DNA of 64,000 bases from the NCBI RefSeq assembly GCF_037975245.1, contig NC_092578.1:2053001-2117000 (forward strand), written 5' to 3'. This document shows positions 1-12,865 of this stretch, piece after piece. The stretch is from Apostichopus japonicus (lineage: Eukaryota > Echinodermata > Holothuroidea > Aspidochirotida > Stichopodidae). Position 1 is the stretch's first letter, and every line of letters begins with the position of its first letter. The notes under the pieces were generated by a model. That model did not search any database. It was not told the DNA's origin and worked only from the letters and a program-made list of their open reading frames with translations. The translations under genes and the position numbers were made by a program.

Positions 1-129
1 TGCATAGTTGAAATGTATAATGGTATCAAATTATGTGTGAATTTTACATCAAGCTTCATTGGTCAGAATGATGTAATGTTACAACCAAATTCAGAATGTA
101 GCTCTAAATGTTACTTACAATACAATACA

Positions 130-381
130 GCTTAAAGGTAGTCAGAATAGGCCCCAAATTATAGCACGCTATAATTGCTAGAAATTAAAAAAATGTACTT
201 TCCTGAAGGTCTTAACTCTCCAAATTGTTCTCAGACATTTGTAAGGAGCACACAAGATGATTGAATGTCCCAGTGAGGAAAATTTCCTCGAAGGTTTTAA
301 TAAAAACAGTTTAAGAATTTTGACCAAAGGTGGCCATATTTGAATATCTAGCATATTTGGGTCCAATACAGCATACCCTTT
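130..381 (-). repeat. Dispersed repeat with 18-bp palindrome, copy 1
   Basis: This ~250-bp stretch is an imperfect reverse complement of 56862-57108. Similarity starts at the shared end TTAAAGGTAGTC, runs through ATTATAGCACGCTATAAT (158-175, a palindrome apart from its two central bases) and on to a GGTATGCT-like end near 375. The open frame across it on the minus strand is not protein-like. It is probably a small non-autonomous mobile element of unknown class; I could not assign terminal inverted repeats or a target duplication. Confidence 0.75.
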
Positions 382-449
382 AAACTGTACCATGGATGAA
401 TGAAGGGTACAATTTGTGGACAAAGAGTTGATATATGTTGCTTAATTGT

Positions 450-820
450 GGGATTGCTATGCAGTATAGGATTGCTCTACAATACAGGGTTGCTATGTAG
501 TATATAGGTTTGCTTTAGAATACAGGATAACGTTATGCTATAGAATTACTGTAGAGCAGGTTGCAATATACAGTACAGTGTTGAAATACATTACAATACA
601 GGGATCATACATGTACAATACATGTTTGCTCAAGTGTTGGATTGCTATACAGTATAGGATAGCTGTATAATACAGGGTTGCTTTATAGTATTAGGTTGCT
701 CATACAGTATAGGGTTGGTATACAGTACAGAATTGCTGTAAAATGAGTTGCTACTTATATAGCACACTCAGGGTTAGCTACGGTATGTTGTCTTGGTTTG
801 CTATATAGTGCAGGGATGCT
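450..820. repeat. Degenerate ~20-22 bp tandem repeat
   Basis: Variants of GGRTTGCTATACAGTATA recur about every 19-22 bases, for example near 450, 470, 488, 641, 668 and 690. Units are diverged and interrupted in the middle (about 530-630), which suggests an old minisatellite. Confidence 0.7.
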
Positions 821-2503
821 ACAATGATTTCAGTTGCCCTGGAAACTTGGAACGTATAAACACAATTTCCAAAAATAATCACTGACACTCTATACAATGT
901 AATTATGTAGTACAAAGGGAAATTCAGCCAGTGTTTAGTGCCTCTGAGATTTTCCAGTAATTATATCATTCACTTTGCAAAAACTTAATTTTCTCAGCAT
1001 GCATTTCAATACAGGTCTGTATGTATTATACTGTGTATTAATAAATTGCATCACATGAGTACAGTCTTCCATCTGACAATGCACACATAATCTAGTTCAG
1101 TTTTTATCCAAAAGAGTGGGTACATGTTTGCCAATACCATCGTTAACCTTAATACTGTTTTGTTAAACTCCTAAATTGACAATTAATGAGTGTTTGAATC
1201 ACAAAGCTTGAATCATTAAAGGAGGGTGAATCTTGGGTCAGCTCACGATTCTCTCCAAACAAGAATCGATGCTGAATTGTAATTCGTGGATGATATAATT
1301 TATGATAAAGCAGCGCTAAATGGGTAAAAGAGAAGTAAATAACATTTTATGTAATTGGCGCCACAAGCAAAATCCCAGTTTAATACGTCGATGTACATTC
1401 TGGAGGCTGTTATCTTCAGTTTCGAATCGCTCCATCTTTCTTAATCCCGACCGATCAAATACCATTTCCTGGATGATCAGTTAAACCCTACCTCACAAAT
1501 TGGCCTAACCAGCTCTCTGATATCGCCTGATGAGAACTGTGATTTGCTTTGAGAAGAGATGCCGTTTTTGTTGATTATCTGTATATATCGAGACTGTTTA
1601 ATATCCTTTTATTTTACAACTCATCATACAATAGGAAGTTACAGTTTCATTGTATAGGGAAAAGAACTCTCAGACCTATAATGAAAAGGTTAAAAAAATA
1701 TATAAAAATAAAAAATGGACAGATTGTCATATAGTCTCTTCAGTTTTACTCATTTTAAATCTTATTAAATATAGTATATACCAAAGTGGTGAAAGGTCAA
1801 AATAGTTGTACCGGGAAAGAAGTTGATGGCATACTGGTGTATGATAAAATCTTCAAAGATATTGGCATTAAACTGAAGGCTACAAATTTCTGGATTTATT
1901 GTCATAACAGAGCTTTCCAGCTTTTAGTTGGTAACAATCTTTATACCACCATATGTTGCAAGGGAGGACCGGTCAGAAACCAACAGTATCTTCCGTATAA
2001 TGTATAGAAATAGGGGTCTTAATTGATGTCATTGGTAACAAAAATATCTTTGCTCATTCAAAATTTGTTAAAATTTCTAGATCCTCCATTTTTCCAGCAT
2101 TGAGAAGGTTTGTTTATCTTGGTGCTCTGTTTTGGTTGTAAGGTAAAGATCAAAAGTTTAGGGCGCTGGGCCCTAGGGGAAGTGGGGTGGGGATGTATCA
2201 TTAATCGTGATTGGTCTCCTTGGGTATTAAGGGCCTAAAAAGTAAAACTAAATATAGGATCATGAGATAAGTTGCTTAATTTTCATGGGTACTATTTAAA
2301 TTCAGTAATGACTGAATATGAATTATTAAATTTTGAATTATAATTTAGTAATAGTTTGTTAAATTTCAGTGATCTAGGTTGTCGGAATACTTTTACAGTT
2401 GTTGAAGTTGTTCCCTGGTACGGACATGACTAGGTTCAAAGAATAATAAAGTTCAGGGATTCAGCAGAATCATGATAAAACATGCTAGATATTATACCCA
2501 TGC

Positions 2504-2800
2504 TGTGGCCAAGTGGATAAAGGCAGTGGCATTTGAAACAACTAGGCTTAGCAATCAGGAGGTCCCGGGTTCAAAATCCTGGCCAGGTCATATAGTAAGG
2601 TGGGTTTTTCATCCAAGAGAAATCTATGGTTTTCACATCTGAAATTATGACTTTCTATAAACTTGAAAAGATTCCAAATCTGAGTTAAAATGTTGAATTC
2701 GAAGCCACCCGACTTTAAAGTTGTAATCCATTAGCCCCTGCGGGCTTCTCCAACATTCGTGGTCGCTTATTAAAGCTTCGTTAAAATGACTGACTGATTA
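2504..2800 (+). mobile_element. tRNA-derived SINE-like element
   Basis: The first ~85 bases resemble a tRNA promoter region: a box A-like TGGCCAAGTGG near 2505 and a box B-like GGTTCAAAATCC at about 2568, with stem-like GGTCCCGG and CCTGGCC around it. The sequence continues ~200 bases past the tRNA-like head and ends in a short tandem tail (TGAC repeats near 2787-2800). This is the usual SINE layout: tRNA-like head, unrelated body, simple 3' tail. The exact 3' end and target duplications are not clear. Confidence 0.6.
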
Positions 2801-2943
2801 TCAGATTATCAGAAGCCTTAATGAGAGTTTAAGATCTGTGAGCCTCTCGAATGTAGAATACAGACTGACCTGTATAAAGGTGGGCCTATTTAACCTGAAC
2901 GTAATAACAACATCACTACATAATTGCATAATCACATAACACC

Positions 2944-3272
2944 CAGTGGCAGAGCTAGGGGTATTGGTCAGGGGGGGCGAGAATGGTCTGTGGGGGCACT
3001 TTCGACACTTTCTAAGCGCAGCGCCACCACAGGTTGGCGCGGAGCGTACAGAAATTTTTTGAGTAAAGATAATCCCTAGATCGCCGGAAATGACCCTTTC
3101 CGGGCCTTGCTAATTTGTGACAAATTTCAATAGGTAGATGAGAGCGCAATAAAAAAGTCAATAATCGCGAATAAGTAAAAAGTGGTAAAAGGTTGAAAAG
3201 GGCGCCAGCAGTCCATTTGAGTCCGTCAGGGGGGGCATCCCCCCCCCTGACTGTATGGACGCTCCGCCACTG
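2944..3272. mobile_element. hAT-like MITE with 8-bp target duplication
   Basis: This 329-bp element starts CAGTGGCAGAGC and ends in the inverse of CAGTGGCGGAGC, so the termini are inverted repeats with one mismatch in 12. A second inverted block, a TCAG-plus-G-run near 2969 and its C-run complement near 3240-3250, lies just inside. It is flanked by ATAACACC (2936-2943) and ATAGCACC (3273-3280), an 8-bp target duplication with one mutation. Eight-bp duplications and CAG-starting ends are typical of hAT transposons. It has no transposase frame; the 101-codon minus-strand frame that overlaps it is not recognisable. Confidence 0.85.
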
Positions 3273-6200
3273 ATAGCACCATAAGACATTTATACATAAT
3301 AACATACAGGTGTGCAATCAGCGTTACCACAACACTACCAGGCCAACATAACAACAGTGTAACTATCTGACGAAAAACTGCTCAAGCTTGAAAATGAAAT
3401 AAAAAGTCATTTTTGAAATGAATGCTCAGTGACTCATGGTCCACCAATGTGTGCAACTAACATTTCACTATTAATAATTTAATTTTTACTTTATTTTAAG
3501 ACATCTGTCTCATTTTAGCCTATATTTAAACATTGATTATTACATCAACTGTCATCCTAATGTTATCTAATGTTACATGTAAATCTAATTTACAATATCA
3601 AAAAACAAAAAGGTTGACAGATGGTAATAAAATTCTCCATGCAAGCCAGAGCTTTTTTCAGAAGCAGAAGTTTTTAGGAGAAATCCACAATTATACAGAA
3701 TGTTTTAATAATCGACAGTGAATATGTTGTTTATAATCAGTTCTGGGATTACTTTTTTCATACTCTCTATATGACAGGGAATATATGTAGTATCTCAATG
3801 TTATGTAGCAGCTAGTTTGATGACTCATAGTTTGTCTCTCATAAAATACTATGGTTCCTGTACTAGTACAAAAACTGTACATTTTTGCACTTGTGTAGCA
3901 ACCTGACCATTTTTCGATGCGAGACTGGATAAATTAATATATTTAATTATGGATTATATGATTGTATATATCTGGTAAAGATATCTTTTGCAGGATGTTT
4001 ACCTACTATTGGCGAGATGAACGTGAACAAAGCCGTACAGAAACATCATAGATGACAAATATCTCTCTATTAAGACTAACTTTCCATTCCATGCTGGCAA
4101 GAGTCAATGATTTGAACTGTTAAATGCCACAGGTTGATCCGACCAAAAAGTGAAACACAGCTGTTAGCAAACACATTTTCAAACACATGAATTTTCTGTG
4201 TGAAAAAAATAATCTAAAACAGAACAGTCTATAGGTATGTCTTTAAAATATGTCAAAATTTGAAGAAATTCCTCATATTTGCTAGTTATTACTGTTATAG
4301 GAAAAGCAATACAAATTATGATTTTTTTTCTTCCTTCAATCAGTTGAAAGTCAATTCACCAGGCTTCGAAATGTAAACTGATGATTGGTATCAGTAACCT
4401 GGTGACAAATTTCTGTCTTAAAATGTCGTATAAATTAATCTATCAGATGAAGGAGGCTTCTGTCTATATTTTAATATGGACTATGGAAATAGGAGGTATT
4501 TGGCAGTGAAATAAACATGGGTGTTTAGAGTAGGTGTAAACCTTATTTCACAGGGAAACCCTTGCATTTAGGTATATCCTTTTCACAAACACATTCCTGA
4601 TTTAATTATGCCATCTAGTTCCATTAATATGTTACACATACAGAGGTATTATACTCAATATCTTGTCCCTAAGTTTATAAAACTCAAGATATGGTTGACT
4701 TGAATGGAACCTATTTTGACTGCATGCAAGCTAAAACAATCTATTCTAGCCTGCTATTCTAGCACAGTAGGTGATCTGTGGCAAAAATGGCAAGTGTTCT
4801 TCAAATGCTTTATACTTTCCTCAAGTATTTATAATCTTCTAGTATTTTTACTGTCTAGCCTTGAAACGTGATACATTTCGGATATTGCTTAGCTGTCAAG
4901 GTTATCTCTATTTTTAGAATTTCATCAAAGTGCAATTTTTTTTGGGTAAAAATATAAAATTCCTCTGTAAATAAACGGAAGTTAAATAATATAAAGAAAA
5001 TCAAATAAATTCAGCTGAATTGCCATGATATGACGCCATTCACTTTTTTGTTGCCAGATGCAATCTCAAATTACCAATATTCATATTCAAATTACCAGAA
5101 TTCATTTCTTCGTCGTACAGAACACTACAAGGTTGTGGTTTTGTCCTTCAGATGCAGAAACTTTCCAGCATATTTATTTAGCAGCAGCATATTCCTTTAA
5201 CAGAATACTAAATTAATTTTTTATGGTGAAGCATTTTCACCCATTTCCAGCTTTATCTAGTGCAACTGTGCAATATTTTGAACAATGTTTAATCTCAACT
5301 TTGCCAATTAACCTGCAAGTTGTCTTCACCAAACAAACATTGATACAGTACATTATACTTAAAATTTTACACTTTCTTCTTGATCGTCTTTGCCATATAT
5401 AAACACTGCCATTCTATAATTTAAAAAAGTGATAAAAAAAAATCAAATTCATGACAACTTGATATATTTTTTGTTTCTTTCAAGGTTAGATAAGATTTTT
5501 TTTTCTGTGCATCTTAGAATCTCAGCAAAAGTAAACTTGGCACAGTCTGGTTTTGTCCATTTCTGTTTTATTTGCAAGAATTTCTCTAACAGCTTTCCCT
5601 TGAGATGAGCTGTAAATGTAACAAGTAATTTTGATTGAACTTGGCCTTGTGTTCCATAGCGCCAAAAATCAAGTTTTTTTCATTCCAAAAGTCGATACTG
5701 AATACGTATCGTCCTTGACTTACCATAAGATAATCTTGTCTGTTCTTTTTTGCCCCTTCCTTTCTTGTTCAATGCTCTGTAATTATTTGTGTCGGACGAC
5801 GTATTGATCACGACTCATGTTGACAAGTTACAGTAAATTTTTTAGATGTTGTTCAGACGAATTTAAAAGAAATAGTCTGGTATATTTCCTGACATGGAGA
5901 TGTTTCCATCTTCAATTACTGATAATTATTATTTCTTTCAATTCATTTCCATTCACTTCATAACTCTCTTACCCTACATGTCTCCTAACCAAATGCACTC
6001 CCATCTACCCCTCCAGGCAAATAACAACTAATAACATTATTGCACAAAGATTACAGTTTTATCATTATTAAGTCTGCTTAAAGAAACTTTTCTGTCAACT
6101 TGAGCTTATGTAATATATATGAAAATAGAAAATAAACCCCAAAAACACAAAGACAAAGACATTTTACAGGATGACTTTAGAAATGAAATTAATATTTGAT

Positions 6201-6282
6201 ATGTTGTAGTCTGACCAGTAAAATCCACTTCTATCAGTCCAGGTTGTATTTCTAGACAATAACACTTTCAACTTTTGAAAAA

Positions 6283-6630
6283 TGCTCCTTTAAATAGCTG
6301 AGGTACATCAGTCAAAGTGACTGGACTATGTAGTCTATACATATCATGAGTTCTACAGTATTCCTCAGAGGCAATATACAAAATTCACCAGGCAAACATT
6401 TTCATGGCTGCAAATGATGACGTGTTTATAATGTGTTACAAATTTTGTCGAGGAGATTATGACGTTGAATATCATCTAAGGGTGCTTTGTTGTTTATATG
6501 AAGTTAAAAGGAACATGTTTTAGTTGAGTTATTAGAAATCATTAGATTAACATAAAGACCTTCCCGGAGGAACCGACCTCAACATTTTAGCATAAAAGGA
6601 GCACTCCAGATATTTACAGCATATTTTAAA
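6283..6630 (+). repeat. Diverged dispersed repeat, copy 1
   Basis: This stretch aligns by eye in the same orientation with about 41742-42102. Shared landmarks are AAAGTGACTGGACTA followed by TAGTCTA (6317-6339), a CAATAYACAAAA block, a CATATGAAGT-like block, and a closing CCAGATATTTACAGCATATTTT-like end. The copies differ by many substitutions and indels, so this is an old interspersed element of unknown class. Confidence 0.6.
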
Positions 6631-9600
6631 AGGTGAATAACTCGAAAACCAGAATAGCTAGAGAAATAATTGCTTGCACTCAAATCTCAAATGTTCCCTT
6701 TTTTCTTGGATTTATGCAAGAATATAAGAATTTTACCACAAGTCATCTTTTAAAAAGATGCAGAAGACATTTCAAAGCATTCACAGAGAGTCAAACTTGG
6801 GCCTTGCTTCTGCTCTATGGAAGTATCAGGACGTAATATTAATGTAGAATTTGATGGATTATAAACCTCTATATATCAATGCATCCCTTTGAATCTAATA
6901 CATACATGGAGTTAGTTATTATGCTAGTTAGTTACAATTTGTTTCTCATGGATACCGTGCACTAAAATCATATTGACGGTACCTCATGCTGCACAAAATC
7001 AATCTTGGTGGCTATCAAGTGGCATGATAGCTCTAAGTAAGCACGGTCTGAACAATAGCTTTTGTTCGTTTTGACTGGTCTTATTCAGTCTCTTTTCAAA
7101 CACGTATCTCTTTTTATTGCCAGACTTTTTTTCTATTGAGATTTTTTTTTTTTAATGATTGGTATATCAGGCCTTAGAATTCTCATTTAGTGTTTAAGTT
7201 TGTTTTGTGTTTTTTGGTTTCTTACATTGTTTGGGACAATAAACACAGATGTCATTCAAGGAAGACACTCTATATACGATGCAGAATATTTTCCAGCATT
7301 TTTATGAAGCAATCAACTTCAGCCAGCCACTGGAATATATCCCTTTTATAGAGTATCAATGACGCAGTGTTATGACGTGAAAAGAAACATGTCATGTTGA
7401 ACTGTATGTATGTTATTGAAAATTAAAAATTAGTAATAATGAAAAGTAATGAAAAGTAAGAAAAAAATTTGGTTTGTTTTTGTAATTCTTAAGGAGAATA
7501 TAAAAAAAAAATTAATATTTATAATAATGAATGTTTCTATTTTGAAAAGTTTTCTAAATGTGGTATCATTTTTCAGAAAGATGATGTAGATCAAAGACAG
7601 TAATTTTGAGTAAAGTTTTTTGTCCCTGATATTGTGAGATTATTTTGTTACGATAAAGCTGTAGGTTCTCCTTTCATGGGAGGTAAATGATGATGTCATT
7701 ACATTTACTTCTCTCCTCACTTACCTGTCTCCCCACAACCTTAGCACCCTCTTTCTACCAAAGTTTAATCAACATGAAGTTCTTAATGTTCTAGAAAATG
7801 TTCCGATTAGTCTGTTTACCAGAGTTCTATGTACATTCAATACGTTTATGGGTAAAAAGTAGAAATGTTGCGACTAGCCTGCAGTCCTTGTGAGTCAATA
7901 TGAGGACAGTGGAGTGGAAGGTAAGTTTATTCTTTAAATACTTAGTTAGTGAATCAAGAACTGGAGGCACCCGGTTACTTTGAAATTAGGCTTCTATCTA
8001 CCTGATTTTGCCGCAGTGATTGATCACGGTAAACTAATAAAAGATTATAGTGTGGGAGAGTAATACTGTACGTATGAACAGGAACAGAAGCGTTAATTAA
8101 GGGATGGTAGTCTCTAGTGGTAATGAGTTCACTTTTTTCTCATATCTGGAGGAAAGGAAGAGGTGGGGGTGGAGGGGGGGGGTGAGAGGAAGTGAGATGA
8201 TGACCCAGATTGAGGGTACATATAGATCAAGGTGCAGTGCTAAAGTTAATTACCAAAAATACCAAACTTGTTGACAAGGTAGATAAGAAAGTACTTTTGT
8301 TGTGCCGAGACATGTAGGTGTCATTCTCAAATTCCCAAACCAATTATGAAACAGTTAATTATGTAAACCTACCCAGACATTGACTTAAGAACCAATTTCA
8401 ACTTTGCATCATGATCGCACTGTTGAATACTCACATATAAGATTAATGTTTTTTTTTAGAAATACTGCATTATCCAGAGCAATAATTGATTTAAGGTACA
8501 CGTCTATGCCAGTTCCCTCCCTACTCACCCACTCCTACCACCTGTCCCCCCCCCCAACCCCTCAACGACCCCCAAAGAAAGGTGCAATAGAGTGATATTA
8601 ACAGTGGCAAAGTCATCGCAGTTCATCAGACATATTATGAATATGAATAAATCTACTACCATGCACATGTCTATGAACTGCAGTTTCCACATACTTATAT
8701 ACCTGTTGGAATAATTATAGGAGTGCGCCATAACTTTAATTGTTTTTCTTTCCCCAAACTTTAAGTTATATACAATCGAGTTTAGTTATCGCCCGGTTTC
8801 TAGCAAATGGATTTATTTGTTATCAAACAAATTGCGAGTTGTCTAGTGGAAATGATAGCAGACCTACGACTGGTCTTTAATTCATTTTGATGGTCTGCAC
8901 AATATATTGATCCCTGCCACTTATTTCCAGAAGGGATGTACAGTACTACCTTAGTCGGTTATCACCGGTGGGGTTCGTCTTAACCATTGAAACCAATTTG
9001 GTACTAATTTTTTAGCGAAAGTGCACGACAAACTCCCACGGAGACAATGGCCAAACTGAGCCAGGACTTGATTAGTCAATTTTCTCTTCTCTCACGGAAA
9101 TTTTGTGATAATTTCTGAAAATAAGAAACCAAACAGGAAATAAAGAAGAGAGTAAAGGCAAAGCAGAAAATGAATTTTAAAACTGGAATACATTTTACTT
9201 ATATTACTACTGTCTCTTAAAAATCAAGGCTGTCATTCGGGAAATAACACCAACGATTTTAATAAAGAATTCAGTTTAAGACATAATATTTTTCTGTTGA
9301 TGTAGATGATGTTATTCCAAATGAGGAAAGTTTGACGATAGGTCAGAGGTTATACAGGTACAGCAGCTCAATGCCAGTTTGCAAAAAAAAAACACAGAAG
9401 TGAGAACTAGATGACCTTCAGACTTTGTTATTTTGTGTGTGCGTGTTTGCATGCGTGTGTGTGTTTGTTTGTTTGTTCTTAATGTTATTGGTTGACAGTG
9501 AAGTTAATTGAGCATTCATGATAAATTGTGGGAAGATGATATTTATCCTCTGTAATATCTTTTAGTGACTGCCATACATATGACAGAAATGATTGTGGTA

Positions 9601-9940
9601 ATTTGGTGAATATCTTAATTACTAACTTATTAGTTGATAGGTCACTGTTCATGAGAGAGTTTATTACCCCAGGAAGCGTTGAGCAGATGTTACCATAGTT
9701 ACAATACTAAATTTATGTACCAAGTAACAGTACTAAACTGTTTTACAACCACTGTTTGTTTGATAGATCTGCTACACTTTATCATAACATTGGCGTGATT
9801 TCTACAGTAACCAGCATAAAAATATTACGCAAAGATAAACATAGGTACAATTTTGTACAGTAATGTAAGAAAAATCTGGATGAATTATCATAACATTTGG
9901 TACTAATTTGATATTTATTATATTTCTATTGCTTACACAG

Positions 9941-10090
9941 ATTCTTGCCAACTTTTTTATATTTTTCACGGCCAACGTAGCCGGCATATTCACCCATTAT
10001 CCTACGGAGGTAGCACAACGCCAAGCATTCCTGGAGACGAGAAGGTGTATAGAAGCAAGACTTGTGACTCAAAGGGAAAATCAGCAGCAG
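9941..10090 (+). CDS. ADCY5/6: Adenylyl cyclase exon: last M1 helix and start of C1
   Basis: The exon is 150 bp (50 codons), starting and ending in phase 0. The acceptor is TTGCTTACACAG and the donor is GTATGT. The first ~17 residues ([17 protein letters not shown]) are hydrophobic and correspond to the sixth transmembrane helix of the first membrane domain. They are followed by THYPTEV and the charged [16 protein letters not shown], which in mammalian cyclases begins the helical segment linking the membrane domain to C1a. This helix is a coiled-coil-like signalling element in the family. The match to ADCY5/6 is close (the family has THYPAEVSQRQAF here). No start codon belongs here; the protein begins upstream of the window. 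Confidence 0.93.
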
Positions 10091-10127
10091 GTATGTAATT
10101 AAATTCAGTTAAATGCCACCAATTGTA

Positions 10128-10193
10128 CACTGACACGTGCACACACACAGACATACACATACTCACACGCACAGACATACACATACGCACATT
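10128..10193. repeat. CA-rich 22-bp tandem repeat
   Basis: A 22-bp unit reading CACACRCACAGACATACACA occurs twice in a row just inside the donor of the intron, about 40 bases after the exon, flanked by partial copies. Confidence 0.75.
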
Positions 10194-12846
10194 AACTGAC
10201 ATGTGGTATAATATAACTGTCATGATGTTGTATGCCCATATTACTGATCCAAGTACAGAAACTCTGATATATATGAGGGAAAAAAAATACAACTTTTATT
10301 TATTAAGTCTGGATTTTGCTTGCACGAGCGTAAATTTCTCAAAAATGAAGCCTAGCTGTTGAGACAACTGAACAGTTCAATGAAATTTGATTTAAAAAAA
10401 AATCATACAATATGATTAAAGCACATTGATGTATCATTTACTGTCATATCTCTCTAAGTGTTAGAAAATTATCAAAATGTTTTTGCAGTTTACAGCCGCT
10501 ATATTGTTAAATGTTCTTTTAAAAATACTATTAAATACTGAGATGGTAAAGGAAAGTGGTGACCTGGTGTTTCTATAGTAACATCCTTTGAACATTAACA
10601 ACATGAAGACAGTTATCTGTATGAATGTTTTGCCCACACTTCCAGAGACATTTCTATGTGCACTTTCTACAGATATTCACTTTGGCTTGCAATTTTTTTT
10701 CAAATTTCCAGTCAGTGAATAATATTAATGGTTAGCAATCAGAGCCGACATCCATTTCCCATCGGTTAATCCAACCACAAATTACATTTTAGACGTGTGC
10801 ATGCTACATCATGGTTTCTTTCTGACAGTTCAGGGAGGAGATATAAAAGTGAAGCATTCCAAAGCCGGGATAATTTGCTTGAAATAAATTATCGTTAGGC
10901 TGTCATAGCGTCACTAATAAACAGTCAAATTTTCTCTTTTCTTTTTCGTTTTTTTCTGCTGCGAAGACTGAAAAGGATCATCTTTCATTTCGAGTTTTAT
11001 TTTTACGACCATTAACCAAAGTTTCATTCTTGTAAGATGCTTCTCTGGTATAACTGCAAATTTTGAAGTTTCCTTAATAGGTTTAAATACAGATGTGATA
11101 AATTTGTATCAAAAGTTCATCATAATTGATAGGCTGTGATTAGTAGCTGCTTAATTTGCAGTGATACAAGAACAGTTTTCACCAAAGCTGATGAGCCTCT
11201 AAAGAAAGACAAAAAAAATAGCTGTGTAATAAATTCCTGCTTCCACCTCCTCCCCCCCACCTCCTCCCCCCACCCCACCTTACCCTATTCCCACCCCCAC
11301 TCCCGATATACTCCCCTCTCGAAGTAAAATAACAATCGCGACAGATCTTGCAGTAATGGATATTGAGTATATATTAAATGCATCTCAATGTGTGTTACTG
11401 CAATTTATACACAGATGCTATGAAAGCACTAGAATTTGTTTAAAAAGTAATATTTACATGTCTCAAAATATCATTGAACACATTTACTGATATTCTGAAA
11501 TATCAGCAGATTCTACTGCTGCAATTTTCAAAATCTGATGATTTATATCTCAAAAAAATGTCAAGGTTTTATTTGAATCAGAATTAAAGAAATCAGAATT
11601 ACAGACCGAAATATTTATAAGGTTATTGGAGGTGATGTAAACTATCCTTCACTTAAAAAAAAATCATATTTTACGTAATTTTATTCAAGCAATATTCACT
11701 TGACCCTGGGATTCAAGTGTTTGGTAAAATGACAAGAACCATTTACAGCCAAAATTACTTTTACAAAAACACAAGCCTCTGGTTTTGAAGCACAAACTCT
11801 AAGATTTGACGGTGATTGTTCTATGCCCTGCAGCTCTTTGGATGATGGTTGCTCACTAAACTGCAAATGAACCAGCTAATATAAACTTTGAAATATTCAT
11901 CAGCTGATATTGTTTTTGACTAAATTTATTTTTACCTTTTTACAAAATATTTGCCAATTCAAATAAGAGCAAAAAAGCTAGAAAGCAGCATGTCAGGGTC
12001 ACATGATAGACAAATGTGTTAACAAGAAGGTGAACAAAGGATGGTACTAGTACTTTTATTTCCCCTTTTGTTAACAGTTTAGTTCTATAATTGTTAGCCC
12101 CAAAAGATCATTATGTCATTCACTTAATGATGCATTATAAAATTAAACACCAGCATAGTGATGAAGAGAAACAGATTCCTTTGTTTATGAAGTTTGTGTC
12201 TGTCTTGAATGATTTACTGGCCAAAAAGTACAAGAAGATGTCTTGTTTTTGTTAAATAGAATGTGGATACCCAACTAATGATTAGATATAATGTACTTGA
12301 ATGTTTACCCCAGCTACCTGTTTTTACAGTAACCAGGTAAAATCCAGTAATTATTGCCAGAATATCTATACCTTCCATTATAGAATGTTGGGCATGGTCA
12401 TGAACCTGTGGATCCTTCTTGTAAATGTTTTAATCTAAGCTGGACATCTTTTGCAACAGGAAGAAGACTTAATCCTCCTGGGTATTTGGGAATCCTTTTA
12501 ATCATAAAATGAAAGATAAACTTAGTACAATGTTGTTGGCCATATTATCTACATGAAATTGAAGTCATTTGCCTTTGTTTATGTTCCAATGTGTCAAGGT
12601 CTTCCTGATGTGAGCTAGCTAAGAGTGATTGATCATACTTTAAAAGGAATATAATTAAGATATGATTTAATTTATACTGCCAATTGTCAGAAGAACATTT
12701 AAAAGATTATTGGGTCTTCAGATATGTCACAGTAATGTCAACAATGTGTTCATAGGAGTGCTAAAGATAAGACAATTGTTCATTTTATTATCCTTATCTG
12801 AAGTGATATCACAATCAGGTTTTTAAAAGAGTAAACTAGACTGCTT

Positions 12847-12865
12847 GGGGGGGGGGGGGGGGGGG
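12847..12865. repeat. Poly(G) tract
   Basis: This is an uninterrupted run of about 18-19 G on the plus strand. Such runs are prone to length error in assemblies and can form G-quadruplex structures. Confidence 0.85.

Larger units (their letters stand above)
1..9940. other. Noncoding: 5' flank or upstream intron of the adenylyl cyclase gene
   Basis: The first visible exon begins in phase 0 inside the last helix of M1, so at least one upstream exon must exist. None of the open frames in this stretch looks like the hydrophobic M1 domain or a cyclase N-terminus, so the upstream exon is probably before base 1 and most of this is intron. It holds a dispersed repeat (130-381), a degenerate tandem repeat (about 450-820), a tRNA-derived SINE (2504-2800), a hAT-like MITE (2944-3272) and one copy of a second dispersed repeat (6283-6630). 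Short G-rich, C-rich and TG tracts lie near 8164, 8545 and 9436. I see nothing else recognisable. Confidence 0.7.

Noticed and set aside
1786-2007. 73-codon open frame of fairly protein-like composition
   Set aside because: It has no similarity to a cyclase N-terminus or membrane domain, no clear splice sites in a suitable phase, and no family I recognise.
3012-3317. 101-codon minus-strand open frame
   Set aside because: It lies almost wholly in the hAT-like MITE, including its G/C runs, and shows no domain; it is a by-product of the element.
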